This document shows, one piece after another, positions 7,375 to 16,887 of a stretch of 41,400 nt of DNA. Positions within the stretch are counted from its first letter, which is position 1. Each line of letters starts with the position of its first letter. The notes beneath the pieces were generated by a model. The model was not told the origin of the DNA and ran no database searches. It was given only the letters and a program-made list of their open reading frames with translations. Source of the stretch: JANXXV01 sp038200305 (GTDB taxonomy: Bacteria; Acidobacteriota; Terriglobia; Bryobacterales; Bryobacteraceae); assembly GCA_038200305.1 (NCBI GenBank), contig JBBPYD010000196.1:1-41400 (forward strand). Reading direction: 5' to 3'. The position numbers and the translations under genes were made by a program.

Positions 7375-9168
7375 TTAGAAGATAAAACTAACGCCGCCGC
7401 GGACGGCCTTCGGACTATTCGTCAGCACGATACTGCGGCCCGCGGCGGTGGATAGCGGCAAATAGCCCTGTGCCAGCATATTCCGGAACTCAGCCGTCGC
7501 TTCCAGTCTCCCAGGGAGGAATCCAAATTGCGGTATCGGTTGTCGAATCCGGACATTCAAACCCGCTTCAGGGTAGATCTGTTGCACCAAATACACATGA
7601 CCCGGAGTTAGCGAGCGATAATCGGTCCATTCATAACTGCCTGAGAACTTTGTGCCCGTCACCGGCACGGTTCCGGAAATGCGCCCCATTACCCATTGAT
7701 GCTGCCCGCGCCGGATCAATCCGCGCAATTCATCTGGATTGTCAGACGTCAAGGTACGGCTCTCAGTGCGTAGTGTCCCGCCATCGCCATAAGCCAGCGT
7801 TACGTTGTAGTTGTCATTCAGATTCTGCGTAATGGAAGCCATGAATCCGGTTCGCGAATAATTTCCGATGTTGAAGACAGAACTACTCGACGACAACTCC
7901 GGCAGAAGGTCTCCGCCACCGTAGAATCCAGCAGGCGCGGTCATCGTAAGAGCACCGTTGCCCACCGCTTCATGGTACACACCGATATTATAGGTTCTAC
8001 TTCCCTCCGTGTACCTGTAGCCTGCCTCCAGCGTTTGTGCCCTCTGCACCAGCGCGGACCCATTGCGCAGCGAAACGCGAGGGAACATGGTTAGCGCGGC
8101 CATGTCCTGTTGTAAGCTTCCGTCCGCATCTTTCCCAGAGCCAACCAGTTCCACCGGCGGCGCGCCGGAGCTATACCCCAAAGACGCTGTCCCGTTCCCG
8201 CTTACGTGATAATTCAAACGCGCAAACGGGCTGACATAATTCAGCCGATCCATGAATGTCACGGAATCGAGCGAAGCGCCATACTCCAGACTGATTGCAT
8301 CCGTAATATCTAAGCGGTCCAAAACCACCAATGATAGTGTTCGGAGCGCAGGCACGTTCTCCTGCCCCTGCCCACCCAGCAGCGGGAAGATGCCGCGCGT
8401 GGGTAACGAAAGTTGCTGTACTGTAAGCTTCACTTCCGGTCCACTCTCATCGCTTCGGCGGAAGCTGGTACGGAAACCAGCGGCTGGTAACGTGGAGTTC
8501 AGCGCGTACCCGATATTTCCGCTGAACTGTAAATGAGTGTTGCCGTAGAGCGAGGTAGCCAGCGCAAATGCCGTGCCCAAGTCAGGCTGATTTCCAATCG
8601 AGGAAAATGGGTTCGTTTCGCCGGAAGAGAGTTTCACCATGCCGCGCGTATCGCTGAACATCGCAAGCTGCCGGTCGGCGGGATCGCTAATGTCCACTTT
8701 CGGTAAGATCCGCAATACCGGGCGCGTGGTCATGGTGCTTCGCAAAACCCATCGCCAGTCATCGCTCATCAAAGGTCCGGTGCTGGGACCGGTGGACACT
8801 AGTTCGATCGAGCTCAGCAACGTCGCCAGATTGATAACCAAAAGGCTTTTCATACCCGGCTGGATCGCGATATTGTTCTTCACCGCGGGAACGAAGCTGG
8901 AAAGAGTGATGCGGACAGAATATAGATCTGGAACCAGAGAAGCAAAGAGGAATTCGCCTTTAGCGCTTGAGAATGTCTTTTGCACCAGCCGGTCGTAACG
9001 GTTAAATAACAGGACGGTTGCGCCCATCTGCGGAATGCCGGCACCATCCTTTACAGCTCCGGCTAGCTCTCCAGAGAGCTTTAGAGGCGAGGACGCCGTG
9101 CATAGACTGCTGGTCCAAAAAACACCGGCCAACAAGGTAGCCGCAAGGCCAAACTTCTGAGCGCTCAT
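7375..9168 (-). CDS. Outer-membrane protein with carboxypeptidase-regulatory-like domain
   Basis: A 597-residue protein with an N-terminal signal (about 1-25). Residues about 33-120 form a carboxypeptidase-regulatory-like (CarboxypepD_reg, Ig-like) domain: GAVKDGAGIPQMGATVLLFN, then GEFLFASLVPDLYSVRITL. The rest is rich in alternating polar/aromatic strands and ends GGVSFIF; a terminal aromatic residue is typical of outer-membrane beta-barrels. It resembles the TonB-receptor-like proteins abundant in Acidobacteria, though shorter, and I see no TonB box or clear plug. It follows the GWxTD gene by 25 bp, so it is probably co-transcribed. The gap holds a 5-bp inverted repeat, GGCCG/CGGCC (9173-9186), a possible processing or attenuation hairpin. 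Ligand unknown. Confidence 0.7.
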   Translation of the reverse strand: MSAQKFGLAATLLAGVFWTSSLCTASSPLKLSGELAGAVKDGAGIPQMGATVLLFNRYDRLVQKTFSSAKGEFLFASLVPDLYSVRITLSSFVPAVKNNIAIQPGMKSLLVINLATLLSSIELVSTGPSTGPLMSDDWRWVLRSTMTTRPVLRILPKVDISDPADRQLAMFSDTRGMVKLSSGETNPFSSIGNQPDLGTAFALATSLYGNTHLQFSGNIGYALNSTLPAAGFRTSFRRSDESGPEVKLTVQQLSLPTRGIFPLLGGQGQENVPALRTLSLVVLDRLDITDAISLEYGASLDSVTFMDRLNYVSPFARLNYHVSGNGTASLGYSSGAPPVELVGSGKDADGSLQQDMAALTMFPRVSLRNGSALVQRAQTLEAGYRYTEGSRTYNIGVYHEAVGNGALTMTAPAGFYGGGDLLPELSSSSSVFNIGNYSRTGFMASITQNLNDNYNVTLAYGDGGTLRTESRTLTSDNPDELRGLIRRGQHQWVMGRISGTVPVTGTKFSGSYEWTDYRSLTPGHVYLVQQIYPEAGLNVRIRQPIPQFGFLPGRLEATAEFRNMLAQGYLPLSTAAGRSIVLTNSPKAVRGGVSFIF

Positions 9169-9193
9169 AATAGGCCGTCCCCGGCCATCACCC

Positions 9194-10864
9194 TCAGTTT
9201 ACCGTAAAGGAAGCGGACGGGGTAAGCGTCTGCTTGCTATTGCGGTCCAGCACCTTCATCTTGAGCGTGTACTGCCCCGGCTCCAGGTTTTTTAAAGGCA
9301 GTATCTTCTCAACCGTCGTCTGGTTCGACGACGCATTATCGATCTTGGATACCTCTTCAGTAAACTCGAACACCTTCTGATTGGTGCCGTTCTTCACAAC
9401 CTCATAATCAATCGAACCATTTGGCTTTTGCGTCTTCTCATCCGGGGAAAAATTATAGAGCTGGATGTACAGCCCCAACTTCTCATCGCGCTTGAAGTTA
9501 TCGCTTAGCCGCGGCCGGACTTTTGAAGTTCCTATAACGAACTGCCCGGTTCCAATACTCTTGGTCGGCACCTTCTCAATCAGATCGGCCAGAATCACGG
9601 TGCTCGACGCCAGCTTCTCATCGTCGAAGTGCGGTACGTCCAGCGCCATTTCGTAATTATTCATCGTGCCGCCGATAATGTCCTTGGCGACAATATTTAA
9701 ACGGTACTTTCCAGGAGCAAGTGGAACCGACTTCTGATACATCGAGGCGCCCTTCGAAGCCTCGCCCAGTAACTCGGTTGGAACCTCTACTGTCACCACG
9801 TCTTCAAACACGTTCACAACCCGGCGCGACATCGAAGTGATCCGTGCGTAGATGTTCACCACGGCTTTCGATACCCCGTCCTTCTGGCCAAACTGCAAAT
9901 CTTTCTTATCGAATTGCAGCGTCATACTGGTCAACACGGTGGAGTTCGTCATCCGCATGTAATCGGCGCGGGTCTTCATCGGAAGCAGGTTGAACTTAAT
10001 GGTCGAATTGACCGCCGCCTCCAGATCCTTGAACTTCACCGGCGGCGCTTTCTGCAATTTCGCAAACTGTTCAAGCCGCTCAAACTGGTTCATTTTCGAG
10101 GGCAGGGGACTGTTGCCCGTACCGAGATGCGTACCATCCGTACGATTGAAGCGATCGGTCTTCGACGAGAGCCCCATCTGTTCCATCATCGTCAAACCGG
10201 CGCCCGGAACCATCAAGAGAGCGTCCTTCTCTGATGGGTCCATCGTCATGCGGTACTCACCGGTCATTGTCGGATCTACAAACTCGATCGTGATGTCGGT
10301 GCCGATCCCCTCCAGCCAGCGGTAGCGCCATATTTCGAACGGATAGGTCGAAGTGGTTCCGCCGCCTTCTTCATAAGGCCGCTCATAGCTGCCGCCCGAA
10401 GGATGCGATTCGTTTTCCGCCGGCGGACCGAAGGTAATATAGATGCGCCCGCGATCCGTCTTCCATCCGGGGATCCCCGACGCATACCGTTCGTTCGCGT
10501 AGGCGATACGCCGGTAATGCTCTTCTTTAAATTCATTCTCGGCGGTGTCCGGGGTCGGGTCGCGGCGCAACCAGAACTGTTCGATAAAGTTCTGCCGCTC
10601 GTCATCCGTCTTCAGTCCGTGGAACGCCTGCCGCTCTTCATCCGTAATGATGTAGCCGACATCTTCGGTCAGCCATTTCCGGTACGGGGTCTCAAGTTCC
10701 TTGCGCAGCTTCTCTTCCTGCTTTTTGCGCTGCTTGTCGGTCAACGGCTTCGCTACCGTCTCACGTTGGCCTTCGTCGGCATTCTTCTTCGCGGCGTACG
10801 TTACGCCGCCGAAGAGTAGAGCGCCTGAAATCACTGTCACTGCGGATATCGATTTGGATGTCAT
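9194..10864 (-). CDS. GWxTD domain-containing exported protein
   Basis: A 556-residue exported protein with a hydrophobic N-terminus (ISAVTVISGALLFGGVTYA) followed by a charged helix rich in K/E/Q. The GWxTD domain, named for its motif, lies at about residues 70-200: FIEQFWLRRDPTPDTAENEF, then PGWKTDRGRIYITFGPP. The C-terminal part carries beta-rich segments (PGKYRLNIVAKD, LEPGQYTLKMKVLDRNSKQ) like an Ig/Macroglobulin-type fold. GWxTD proteins are widespread in Acidobacteria and their function is not known. A strong Shine-Dalgarno (GAGGA) sits about 8 nt before ATG 10864. It heads a two-gene operon with the outer-membrane protein, divergent from a sigma54-type two-component system. Confidence 0.88.
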   Translation of the reverse strand: MTSKSISAVTVISGALLFGGVTYAAKKNADEGQRETVAKPLTDKQRKKQEEKLRKELETPYRKWLTEDVGYIITDEERQAFHGLKTDDERQNFIEQFWLRRDPTPDTAENEFKEEHYRRIAYANERYASGIPGWKTDRGRIYITFGPPAENESHPSGGSYERPYEEGGGTTSTYPFEIWRYRWLEGIGTDITIEFVDPTMTGEYRMTMDPSEKDALLMVPGAGLTMMEQMGLSSKTDRFNRTDGTHLGTGNSPLPSKMNQFERLEQFAKLQKAPPVKFKDLEAAVNSTIKFNLLPMKTRADYMRMTNSTVLTSMTLQFDKKDLQFGQKDGVSKAVVNIYARITSMSRRVVNVFEDVVTVEVPTELLGEASKGASMYQKSVPLAPGKYRLNIVAKDIIGGTMNNYEMALDVPHFDDEKLASSTVILADLIEKVPTKSIGTGQFVIGTSKVRPRLSDNFKRDEKLGLYIQLYNFSPDEKTQKPNGSIDYEVVKNGTNQKVFEFTEEVSKIDNASSNQTTVEKILPLKNLEPGQYTLKMKVLDRNSKQTLTPSASFTVN

Positions 10865-11205
10865 GACTACTGTTCCTCAAAGAACGGTATACACCAGGAA
10901 CCAACTTAATTCTAGGCCCCAACCCCGCCGAGGTCAAGCCTCGTCTGCTGGCGTTTGGACGTAGAGCTAAAACATAGGGGTACAAGCAGACTAACCCCAA
11001 GCCAACCCTCTCTCGACCCATATCTACACATCCGCATAGTGTTTTTCTCCCAATTTCCGGAATCGTTAATCTGATTTGCTTTGTATGTCGCTGAAAAATG
11101 ATGTAATCTCAATGATAAGAAGGGTCTGGTTTTGCTGGCATTGGACTTGCTACGAGAGGATCGTCGAGGTGTCGTTCACCTGGGCGCGGTGGGAAGGTCG
11201 CGGTA
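10865..11205. other. Divergent regulatory region (341 bp)
   Basis: Separates the GWxTD operon (minus) from the histidine kinase operon (plus). No gene is seen. It carries a sigma54-type promoter at 11136-11151 reading toward the kinase. About 270 bp of AT-richer DNA upstream is long enough for NtrC-type enhancer sites, but I could not find a clear palindrome. I found no sigma54-like element reading toward the GWxTD gene. Confidence 0.5.
11136..11151 (+). promoter_or_regulatory. Sigma54 (RpoN) promoter for the kinase-activator operon
   Basis: TGGCATTGGACTTGCT matches the -24/-12 consensus (TGGCAC-N5-TTGCA/T). The invariant GG and GC are exactly 10 nt apart. The predicted start is near 11163, about 43 nt before the GTG at 11206, with a GGGAAGG ribosome site in between. 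The second gene encodes an NtrC-type sigma54 activator, so autoregulation is a natural reading. Confidence 0.7.
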
Positions 11206-14181
11206 GTGAAAGAACTCAAAGTCCAATTCGCAAACGCGCTGCTGGTGATTCTTACCGTGGCCGCGATAGCTTCCGCCTTCATCAATTTTCAGCAAAATTT
11301 TCAACTCTCCAAGCGCTATCGCCTCCCGGAAGATGGCGTCACCTGGGTCGACCGGCCCCAACCCAATGGAAAGAACGTCGTACAAGCCTTGCATGTCGCC
11401 CCGCGCAGTCCCGGTGAAAACGCCGGCATTCGCGCCAACGACGTGTTGGTGAAAGTCAAAGGCATACGCATCGGAAGCGCGATTGATGTCGCTCAAGTCC
11501 TCATCCGCCTGGGTCCATGGCAACACGCCGATTACGTGGTTCAGCGCCAGGGCATTGAGTTCAAGGCCAATGTCAGCATCGGAGAACGAGTCCCGGAATA
11601 CGCCGTCTCCTACCAGTATGCAGTGGGAGTGGCCTATCTTTTCATTGGTTTGTTTGTCTATTTCCGGCGCGGCAACGCTCCAAAATCGTTACATTTTCTA
11701 ATTCTGTGTCTCTCTAGCTTTGTATTGTCCACCTTCCATTACACTGGAAAGCTCAATGCCTTCGATCAGGTAATTTACTGGGGCAATATTGCCGCCGGGC
11801 TTTTCGCGCCCACCATCTTTCTGCACTTTTGTCTCACATTCCCCGAAGCTCGCGGCTGGCTACGCGGCAGGTTCCGCTGGATGCTTCTGTACGTTCCGGC
11901 CACCGCCCTGCTGCTGATTACCATCGGGATTGCGTTCGGAAACATCCGGATCGCGATGAGCGCCATCGAGCTTCGCTGGCTGCTCGACCGGATACTGCTC
12001 GGCTTCCTCAGCGTGGTCTACCTGCTTGGTGCGGCCGCCCTCAGTTTGGAGTACCGCCGGACAGAGGACGCCATTGTTCGCCAGCAGCTCAAATGGCTTC
12101 GTAACGGCGCCATCCTCGGAATCCTGCCGTTCACAAGCCTCTACGTGCTGCCTTATATGCTTGGCGCGGCGCCTGGGCCTTACATGCAGCTCGCGGTGCT
12201 TTTCCTACCGCTGATTCCACTCACCTGGGCCTATGCCATCGTGCGTTACCGCCTAATGGATGTTGATGTTATCTTTCAGCAGGGTTATGTTTACACGCTT
12301 GCAACTCTCGCGGTTCTTGGCGTTTTCTACGCTCTGTTCCTCGCGCTCGGCAAGTTTGACGATCTTAGCCCCACCGCCGTCATCACGCTGATCTTTGTCG
12401 CTACGTTCGTCTTCCAGCCCATTCGCAACTGGATACAGGAGCAGCTCGACCGCTATTACTTCTATAAGGACCGTTACGACTACCGCCGCACGCTGGTTGA
12501 GTTCGCCCGTGAGCTCAGCTCGGAAACCGACTTGCACACGATGCTCGAATCTGTATCCGACCGGCTGCTCCGGACGCTCTCCATCCGCCATCTCGCGTTC
12601 TTCATTCAGGAGGCATCTCCGGAAGAGCAAGGTGAGGGCGCGTTTGAACTCCGGATGGCTACCGGCAAAATCGAACGCTATCGCGAAAACACTCATTTCG
12701 ACCTCAGCTTTCTCTCCGCTAAACCCGATCAGCCGTATCTGTTTTTTGAACGCACCCGTCACGCTCTGGATGTAGTCTCACGCGAGTGGCCAGCCTCGGT
12801 CCGGCATACCATCGCCGATCTCGATCTCACTTATTACCTCCCGTGCTCAGTTCGTGGCCGCACTATCGCGTATCTGGGCGTCAGCCGCACGGATAAAGGT
12901 GATTTTCTCTCCAGCGACGATCTTGAACTCCTGGTGACTCTCTCTGGATATGTCGGGATTGCCATCGAGAACGCCCGGCTATACTGTTCCCTCCAGCAGA
13001 AAGTGGGCGAATACGAAAGGCTCAAGGAATTCAGCGAGAACATCGTCGAATCGATCAACGTGGGTGTGCTCGCCGCCGACCTTCAGGATTGTGTGGAGAG
13101 CTGGAACACGGAAATCGAGCGGCTCACCGGCATCCCGCGCCACCTCGCGCTGGGCCGGCCGCTGGCCGACCTATTCCCCGAAGAACTCTGCGAGAAGTTT
13201 GAAGAAGTCCGCGGCCAGACCGGAATTCACAACATATACAAGTTCGCCTTGCGGCCCTCAAGGGCAATCGTCTCTGCCTTGACCATCCGGACCATGGCCG
13301 CTCAGGTCAATGGCCACGGCAACGGAAGTGGCAACGGCAACGGTTTGGTCAAGCACGCGCCCGAATCCATTCCGCGCGAAGCGATTCTCAATCTGGCCAT
13401 CGCTCCGCTGGTCTCGAAAGAACAAAAACAGATCGGCCGATTGATCATCTTCGACGACATTACCGATCGTTCCGAGCTCGAACGCCGCCTGGTCCAGGCC
13501 GACAAACTCAGCTCGATAGGACTGCTTGCCGCCGGTGTAGCACATGAAGTGAACACGCCTCTTGCGGTGATCTCCACCTACGCGCAGTTACTGGCCAAGC
13601 AGGTGTCGGGCGACGATCAGAAATCGAGACTTCTGGAGAAAATTGCGAAACAAACTTTCCGCGCCAGCGAAATTGTCAACTCGCTGCTGAACTTCTCCCG
13701 AACCTCTACCGCTGAGTTTGAGGATGTCGATCTGAACCGCGTCGTCCTCGATACCGTCTCGCTGGTCGGCCATCAACTGGAGAACTCAAGCGTCAAAGTC
13801 CACCTTAATCTGGAGCATCACCTCGCACCCATCAAGGGGAATGCGGGCAAACTGCAACAGGTTTTCCTGAATCTGGTGCTCAATGCCCGTGACGCCATGA
13901 ATGGCGGCGGCTCTTTGACCATCACCACCAAATCCGGCGAAGAATCTGCCCGGATTGAGGTGGCCGACACCGGGCAGGGAATTCCGCCCGAGCATCTTTC
14001 CCGAATCTACGATCCCTTTTTCACGACCAAGGCCGCTCGCAAGGGTACGGGGCTTGGTCTCTCCGTCACTTACGGCATTGTGCGCGAACACGGCGGATCT
14101 ATCGAAGTGCAAAGTGAGTCCGGCGCTGGTACACTGTTTCATCTTGAGCTTCCTTTCGCTCGAAAGCCGGTGAATGCCTGA
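11206..14181 (+). CDS. Membrane sensor histidine kinase with PDZ, GAF and PAS domains
   Basis: A 991-residue sensor kinase. After one N-terminal membrane segment (about 8-28) comes an extracytoplasmic PDZ-like domain (about 50-125, with APRSPGENAGIRANDVLVKVKG). A multi-span membrane block follows (about 135-360), then a GAF-like region (about 430-595), a PAS-like domain (about 610-740) and the kinase core. The phosphoacceptor is His780 in AGVAHEVNTPL; the ATPase boxes are NLVLNARDAM (N), ADTGQGIPPEH (G1), YDPFFTTKA (F) and GTGLGLSVTYG (G2). A Gly/Asn-rich linker (GHGNGSGNGNG) interrupts the PAS region. GTG 11206 is supported by GGGAAGG upstream. It shares an 8-bp overlap with the response regulator gene, its likely partner. 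The PDZ domain suggests sensing of a peptide or misfolded envelope protein; this is inference. Confidence 0.92.
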   Translation: MKELKVQFANALLVILTVAAIASAFINFQQNFQLSKRYRLPEDGVTWVDRPQPNGKNVVQALHVAPRSPGENAGIRANDVLVKVKGIRIGSAIDVAQVLIRLGPWQHADYVVQRQGIEFKANVSIGERVPEYAVSYQYAVGVAYLFIGLFVYFRRGNAPKSLHFLILCLSSFVLSTFHYTGKLNAFDQVIYWGNIAAGLFAPTIFLHFCLTFPEARGWLRGRFRWMLLYVPATALLLITIGIAFGNIRIAMSAIELRWLLDRILLGFLSVVYLLGAAALSLEYRRTEDAIVRQQLKWLRNGAILGILPFTSLYVLPYMLGAAPGPYMQLAVLFLPLIPLTWAYAIVRYRLMDVDVIFQQGYVYTLATLAVLGVFYALFLALGKFDDLSPTAVITLIFVATFVFQPIRNWIQEQLDRYYFYKDRYDYRRTLVEFARELSSETDLHTMLESVSDRLLRTLSIRHLAFFIQEASPEEQGEGAFELRMATGKIERYRENTHFDLSFLSAKPDQPYLFFERTRHALDVVSREWPASVRHTIADLDLTYYLPCSVRGRTIAYLGVSRTDKGDFLSSDDLELLVTLSGYVGIAIENARLYCSLQQKVGEYERLKEFSENIVESINVGVLAADLQDCVESWNTEIERLTGIPRHLALGRPLADLFPEELCEKFEEVRGQTGIHNIYKFALRPSRAIVSALTIRTMAAQVNGHGNGSGNGNGLVKHAPESIPREAILNLAIAPLVSKEQKQIGRLIIFDDITDRSELERRLVQADKLSSIGLLAAGVAHEVNTPLAVISTYAQLLAKQVSGDDQKSRLLEKIAKQTFRASEIVNSLLNFSRTSTAEFEDVDLNRVVLDTVSLVGHQLENSSVKVHLNLEHHLAPIKGNAGKLQQVFLNLVLNARDAMNGGGSLTITTKSGEESARIEVADTGQGIPPEHLSRIYDPFFTTKAARKGTGLGLSVTYGIVREHGGSIEVQSESGAGTLFHLELPFARKPVNA

Positions 14182-15643
14182 TCTGCTGAACAACGAAGAC
14201 TCTATAGTTCCCCCCTTCAAAGGCCGGGTACTCATCATTGACGATGAGGCCGATATCCGGGAGAGCCTGGAAACGCTGCTTGAGATGGAAGGCTATCTCA
14301 TTGAACTGGCGGCAAACGCAACCGAAGGTCTGGACCGTCTTGAAAAGGGCCAGTACGATCTGGTGCTGCTCGATCTCATGATGCCCGACCGTTCCGGCAT
14401 TGAACTCCTGCAGGATTTCCGCCAGCGCGATGCGGAAACGCCCATCATTCTCATTACCGCCTACGGTTCGGTGGAAGTCGCGGTTCAGGCCCTGAAAGCG
14501 GGTGCAAACGACTATTTCTCCAAGCCCTGGGATAACGAAAAGTTGCTGGTGGAAATCGGCAACATGATCGCGAAGAGCCGTCTGGAGCGCGAAAATACCG
14601 AGCTCAAGCGTGCCCTCAAACAGCGCTACAGTTTTCCCAACATCATCGGCAAGAGTGACCGCATGCAGAAGGTTTTCGACCTGGTTTCACAGGTCGCTCC
14701 CAGCCGCGCCACCATTCTGCTGACCGGCGAAACCGGCACTGGAAAGGAAATCATCGCCAAGGCGATCCACGCCCATTCGGCCCGCAGCGACAAAGCTTTT
14801 GTGGCCGTCAACAGCGGCTCGCTCCCGGTGGAGTTGCTGGAATCCACTCTTTTCGGACACGTGAAAGGAGCCTTCACCAGCGCGTTCGCCAACCAGAAGG
14901 GCTACTTCGAAGTGGCTAACGGCGGGACCATCTTTTTCGATGAGATCGGCACCATCAGCCCTGAAACGCAAACCAAGCTCCTGCGCGTCATCCAGGAGAA
15001 AGAGTTCATGCCGCTGGGATCGAACCAGGTGGTAAGAGTGGATGTCCGGATCATCGCCGCCACTCACTCGGACCTGCGCCGTATGGTGGAGGAAGGCCGC
15101 TTCCGCGAGGATCTCTACTACCGTTTGAACGTAATCAATCTCGCGCTGCCGCCATTGCGTGACCGCAAGAGCGACATCCCTCTTTTGGTCGACCACTTCT
15201 TCCAAAAATATTGCGAAGAGAACCGCAAGTTCTTAGATCCGTCCGGCCGGCACCGGCTCCAATTCGTACCCGACGCAATGCAGCTTTTGATGGACCACAA
15301 CTGGCCCGGTAACGTCCGCGAGCTGGAAAATGCCATTGAGCGGGCCGTTGTCCTGGCTTCCGAAGAAAACGTCTCGGTCGACGTTCTGCCCGATCAGATT
15401 TTACAGGCGGGCGGTCTCAAAGTAAGAAGGGATGAAAGCGGCAGTCTGCCACCGGATGCATCCCTCTTCGAAATCGTGGCCGATTTTGAGCGCAAGAAGA
15501 TCGTCGAGCACTTGGAAGCGGTCAACTGGAGCCAAACCGAAGCCGCCGAAAGCCTCCACATCCCTCTATCTACCCTCAATCAGAAGATAAAGCGTTTGGA
15601 TATCGCTGTTCGTAAGCCGAAGAAAGACTCGGCAAACCAGTAA
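14174..15643 (+). CDS. NtrC-family sigma54-dependent response regulator
   Basis: A 489-residue activator. The receiver domain (about 18-130) has the acidic pocket Asp23/Asp24, phosphoacceptor Asp67 (LVLLDLMMPD) and Lys in FSKPW. The AAA+ domain (about 155-395) has Walker A GETGTGKE (185-192), Walker B IFFDE (253-257) and the sigma54-contacting loop, here GAFTSA (232-237) instead of the canonical GAFTGA. A Fis-type helix-turn-helix ends the protein (SQTEAAESLHIPLSTLNQKI). It starts inside the end of the kinase gene, so the two are translationally coupled. It probably activates its own operon through the sigma54 site at 11136; other targets are not visible here. The Ser in the loop is a known natural variation, so the protein may still be active. 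Confidence 0.95.
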   Translation: MPDLLNNEDSIVPPFKGRVLIIDDEADIRESLETLLEMEGYLIELAANATEGLDRLEKGQYDLVLLDLMMPDRSGIELLQDFRQRDAETPIILITAYGSVEVAVQALKAGANDYFSKPWDNEKLLVEIGNMIAKSRLERENTELKRALKQRYSFPNIIGKSDRMQKVFDLVSQVAPSRATILLTGETGTGKEIIAKAIHAHSARSDKAFVAVNSGSLPVELLESTLFGHVKGAFTSAFANQKGYFEVANGGTIFFDEIGTISPETQTKLLRVIQEKEFMPLGSNQVVRVDVRIIAATHSDLRRMVEEGRFREDLYYRLNVINLALPPLRDRKSDIPLLVDHFFQKYCEENRKFLDPSGRHRLQFVPDAMQLLMDHNWPGNVRELENAIERAVVLASEENVSVDVLPDQILQAGGLKVRRDESGSLPPDASLFEIVADFERKKIVEHLEAVNWSQTEAAESLHIPLSTLNQKIKRLDIAVRKPKKDSANQ

Positions 15644-15658
15644 CTTAAGGCACTGCAT

Positions 15659-16852
15659 TTATTGAGACGAAACTTTCAACCACTTCTTTCCCACGCGGAT
15701 CGTGATAGTACCTTCGAATTTCACCATGTGCAATTCGGATTGCCGGGCGCCGTCAATTTCTACAGCGCCGGCCTTGATCTTCCGCACGGCGTCCGTAACA
15801 GATTCCGCCAGTCCCGTATTTGCGAGCAGCTTATCCAGCCGCCACGCCACGCCGGGCATGGGGACGGTTCGGATATCAGCCGGCGTCTGTCCCTTCCGCA
15901 CTTCGCTGTCGAATGCCGCCGCGGCTTCACGCCCCTCTTCGGCAGAGTGGAAATCACGGACAACCCGTTCGGCGAGCGCCAGCTTGTTCTCCATCGGATT
16001 CTGCCGCTTTAGTGCGCTGATCTCAGCCAATGGCAGATCCGTGAGCAACTCGTAATACCGGTACATTAGATCATCGCTGATTTGCATGATCTTCCGGAAC
16101 ATGACTTTCGGAGGTTCGGTGATTCCGATGTAATTGCCCTTGGACTTGGACATTTTCTCCACGCCGTCCAGGCCCTCAAGAATCGGCACCGTCGCCACAA
16201 TCTGCGAAGGCTGCCCGTAGTCGCGCTGAAGTTCCCGCCCCACCAGCAAGTTGAATTTCTGATCCGTGCCCCCCATCTCCACATCGCATTGGAGCGCTAC
16301 CGAATCGTAGCCCTGGGCCAGGGGGTACAGAAGCTCATGAACCGAAATCGGAATGCCGTCCTTGTAGCGCTTTGAGAAATCATCGCGCTCCAGAATGCGA
16401 GCCACGGTATAGCGGCCGCACAGCCGGACCATATCCTCAAACTTCATTCCCTCCAGCCACTCACTGTTAAAGCGGACTTCGGTCTTTTCGGGATCTAGAA
16501 TCTTAAAGACCTGTGCCTTATACGTCTCCGCGTTGGCCGCGATCTCGTCCCGAGTCATTGGCGGGCGCGTCAAATTGCGGCCAGTCGGATCGCCGATCAG
16601 CCCGGTCATGTCTCCGATCAGGAAAATGACCGTGTGCCCAAGATCCTGAAAATGCTTCATCTTGCGCAGCAGCACTGTGTGACCCAGGTGTAGATCGGGC
16701 GCTGTTGGATCGAAGCCCGCCTTTACGCGCAAAGGACGGCCTTTGACAGCCGCCTGCTTCAAGCGCTCGCGAAGGTCTTCCTCACGGATCAACTCCGCCA
16801 GGCCCTTCTTTAGATAAGTGAGCTGCTCCTCTACTGGAATGGGTGGGGTCAA
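15659..16852 (-). CDS. tyrS: Tyrosyl-tRNA synthetase
   Basis: Charges tRNA-Tyr with tyrosine in the cytoplasm. A class I synthetase of 397 residues, normal for the short bacterial TyrRS type. The HIGH motif is HLGH (55-58) and KMSKS is at 233-237; GDMTGLIGDPTGR and the tyrosine pocket GYDSVALQCDVEMGGTDQ are intact. The C-terminus (about 335-395, RLDKLLANTGLAES) is an S4 RNA-binding domain. The start appears to be TTG 16852, because residues just after it (VEEQLTYLKKG) match the usual N-terminus and no in-frame ATG is nearby; the ATG at 16859 is in another frame. It converges on the response regulator gene with a 15-bp gap and no evident terminator. Confidence 0.96.
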   Translation of the reverse strand: MTPPIPVEEQLTYLKKGLAELIREEDLRERLKQAAVKGRPLRVKAGFDPTAPDLHLGHTVLLRKMKHFQDLGHTVIFLIGDMTGLIGDPTGRNLTRPPMTRDEIAANAETYKAQVFKILDPEKTEVRFNSEWLEGMKFEDMVRLCGRYTVARILERDDFSKRYKDGIPISVHELLYPLAQGYDSVALQCDVEMGGTDQKFNLLVGRELQRDYGQPSQIVATVPILEGLDGVEKMSKSKGNYIGITEPPKVMFRKIMQISDDLMYRYYELLTDLPLAEISALKRQNPMENKLALAERVVRDFHSAEEGREAAAAFDSEVRKGQTPADIRTVPMPGVAWRLDKLLANTGLAESVTDAVRKIKAGAVEIDGARQSELHMVKFEGTITIRVGKKWLKVSSQ

Positions 16853-16887
16853 ATTTCATCTTATCTAATTTGAGTGCAAGAAAGTAC

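Noticed and set aside
10865..11135. Sigma54 site facing the GWxTD gene
   Set aside because: I looked for GG-N10-GC on minus and found no acceptable match.
15644..15658. Terminator between the response regulator and tyrS
   Set aside because: The 15-bp gap has no stem-loop or T-run.
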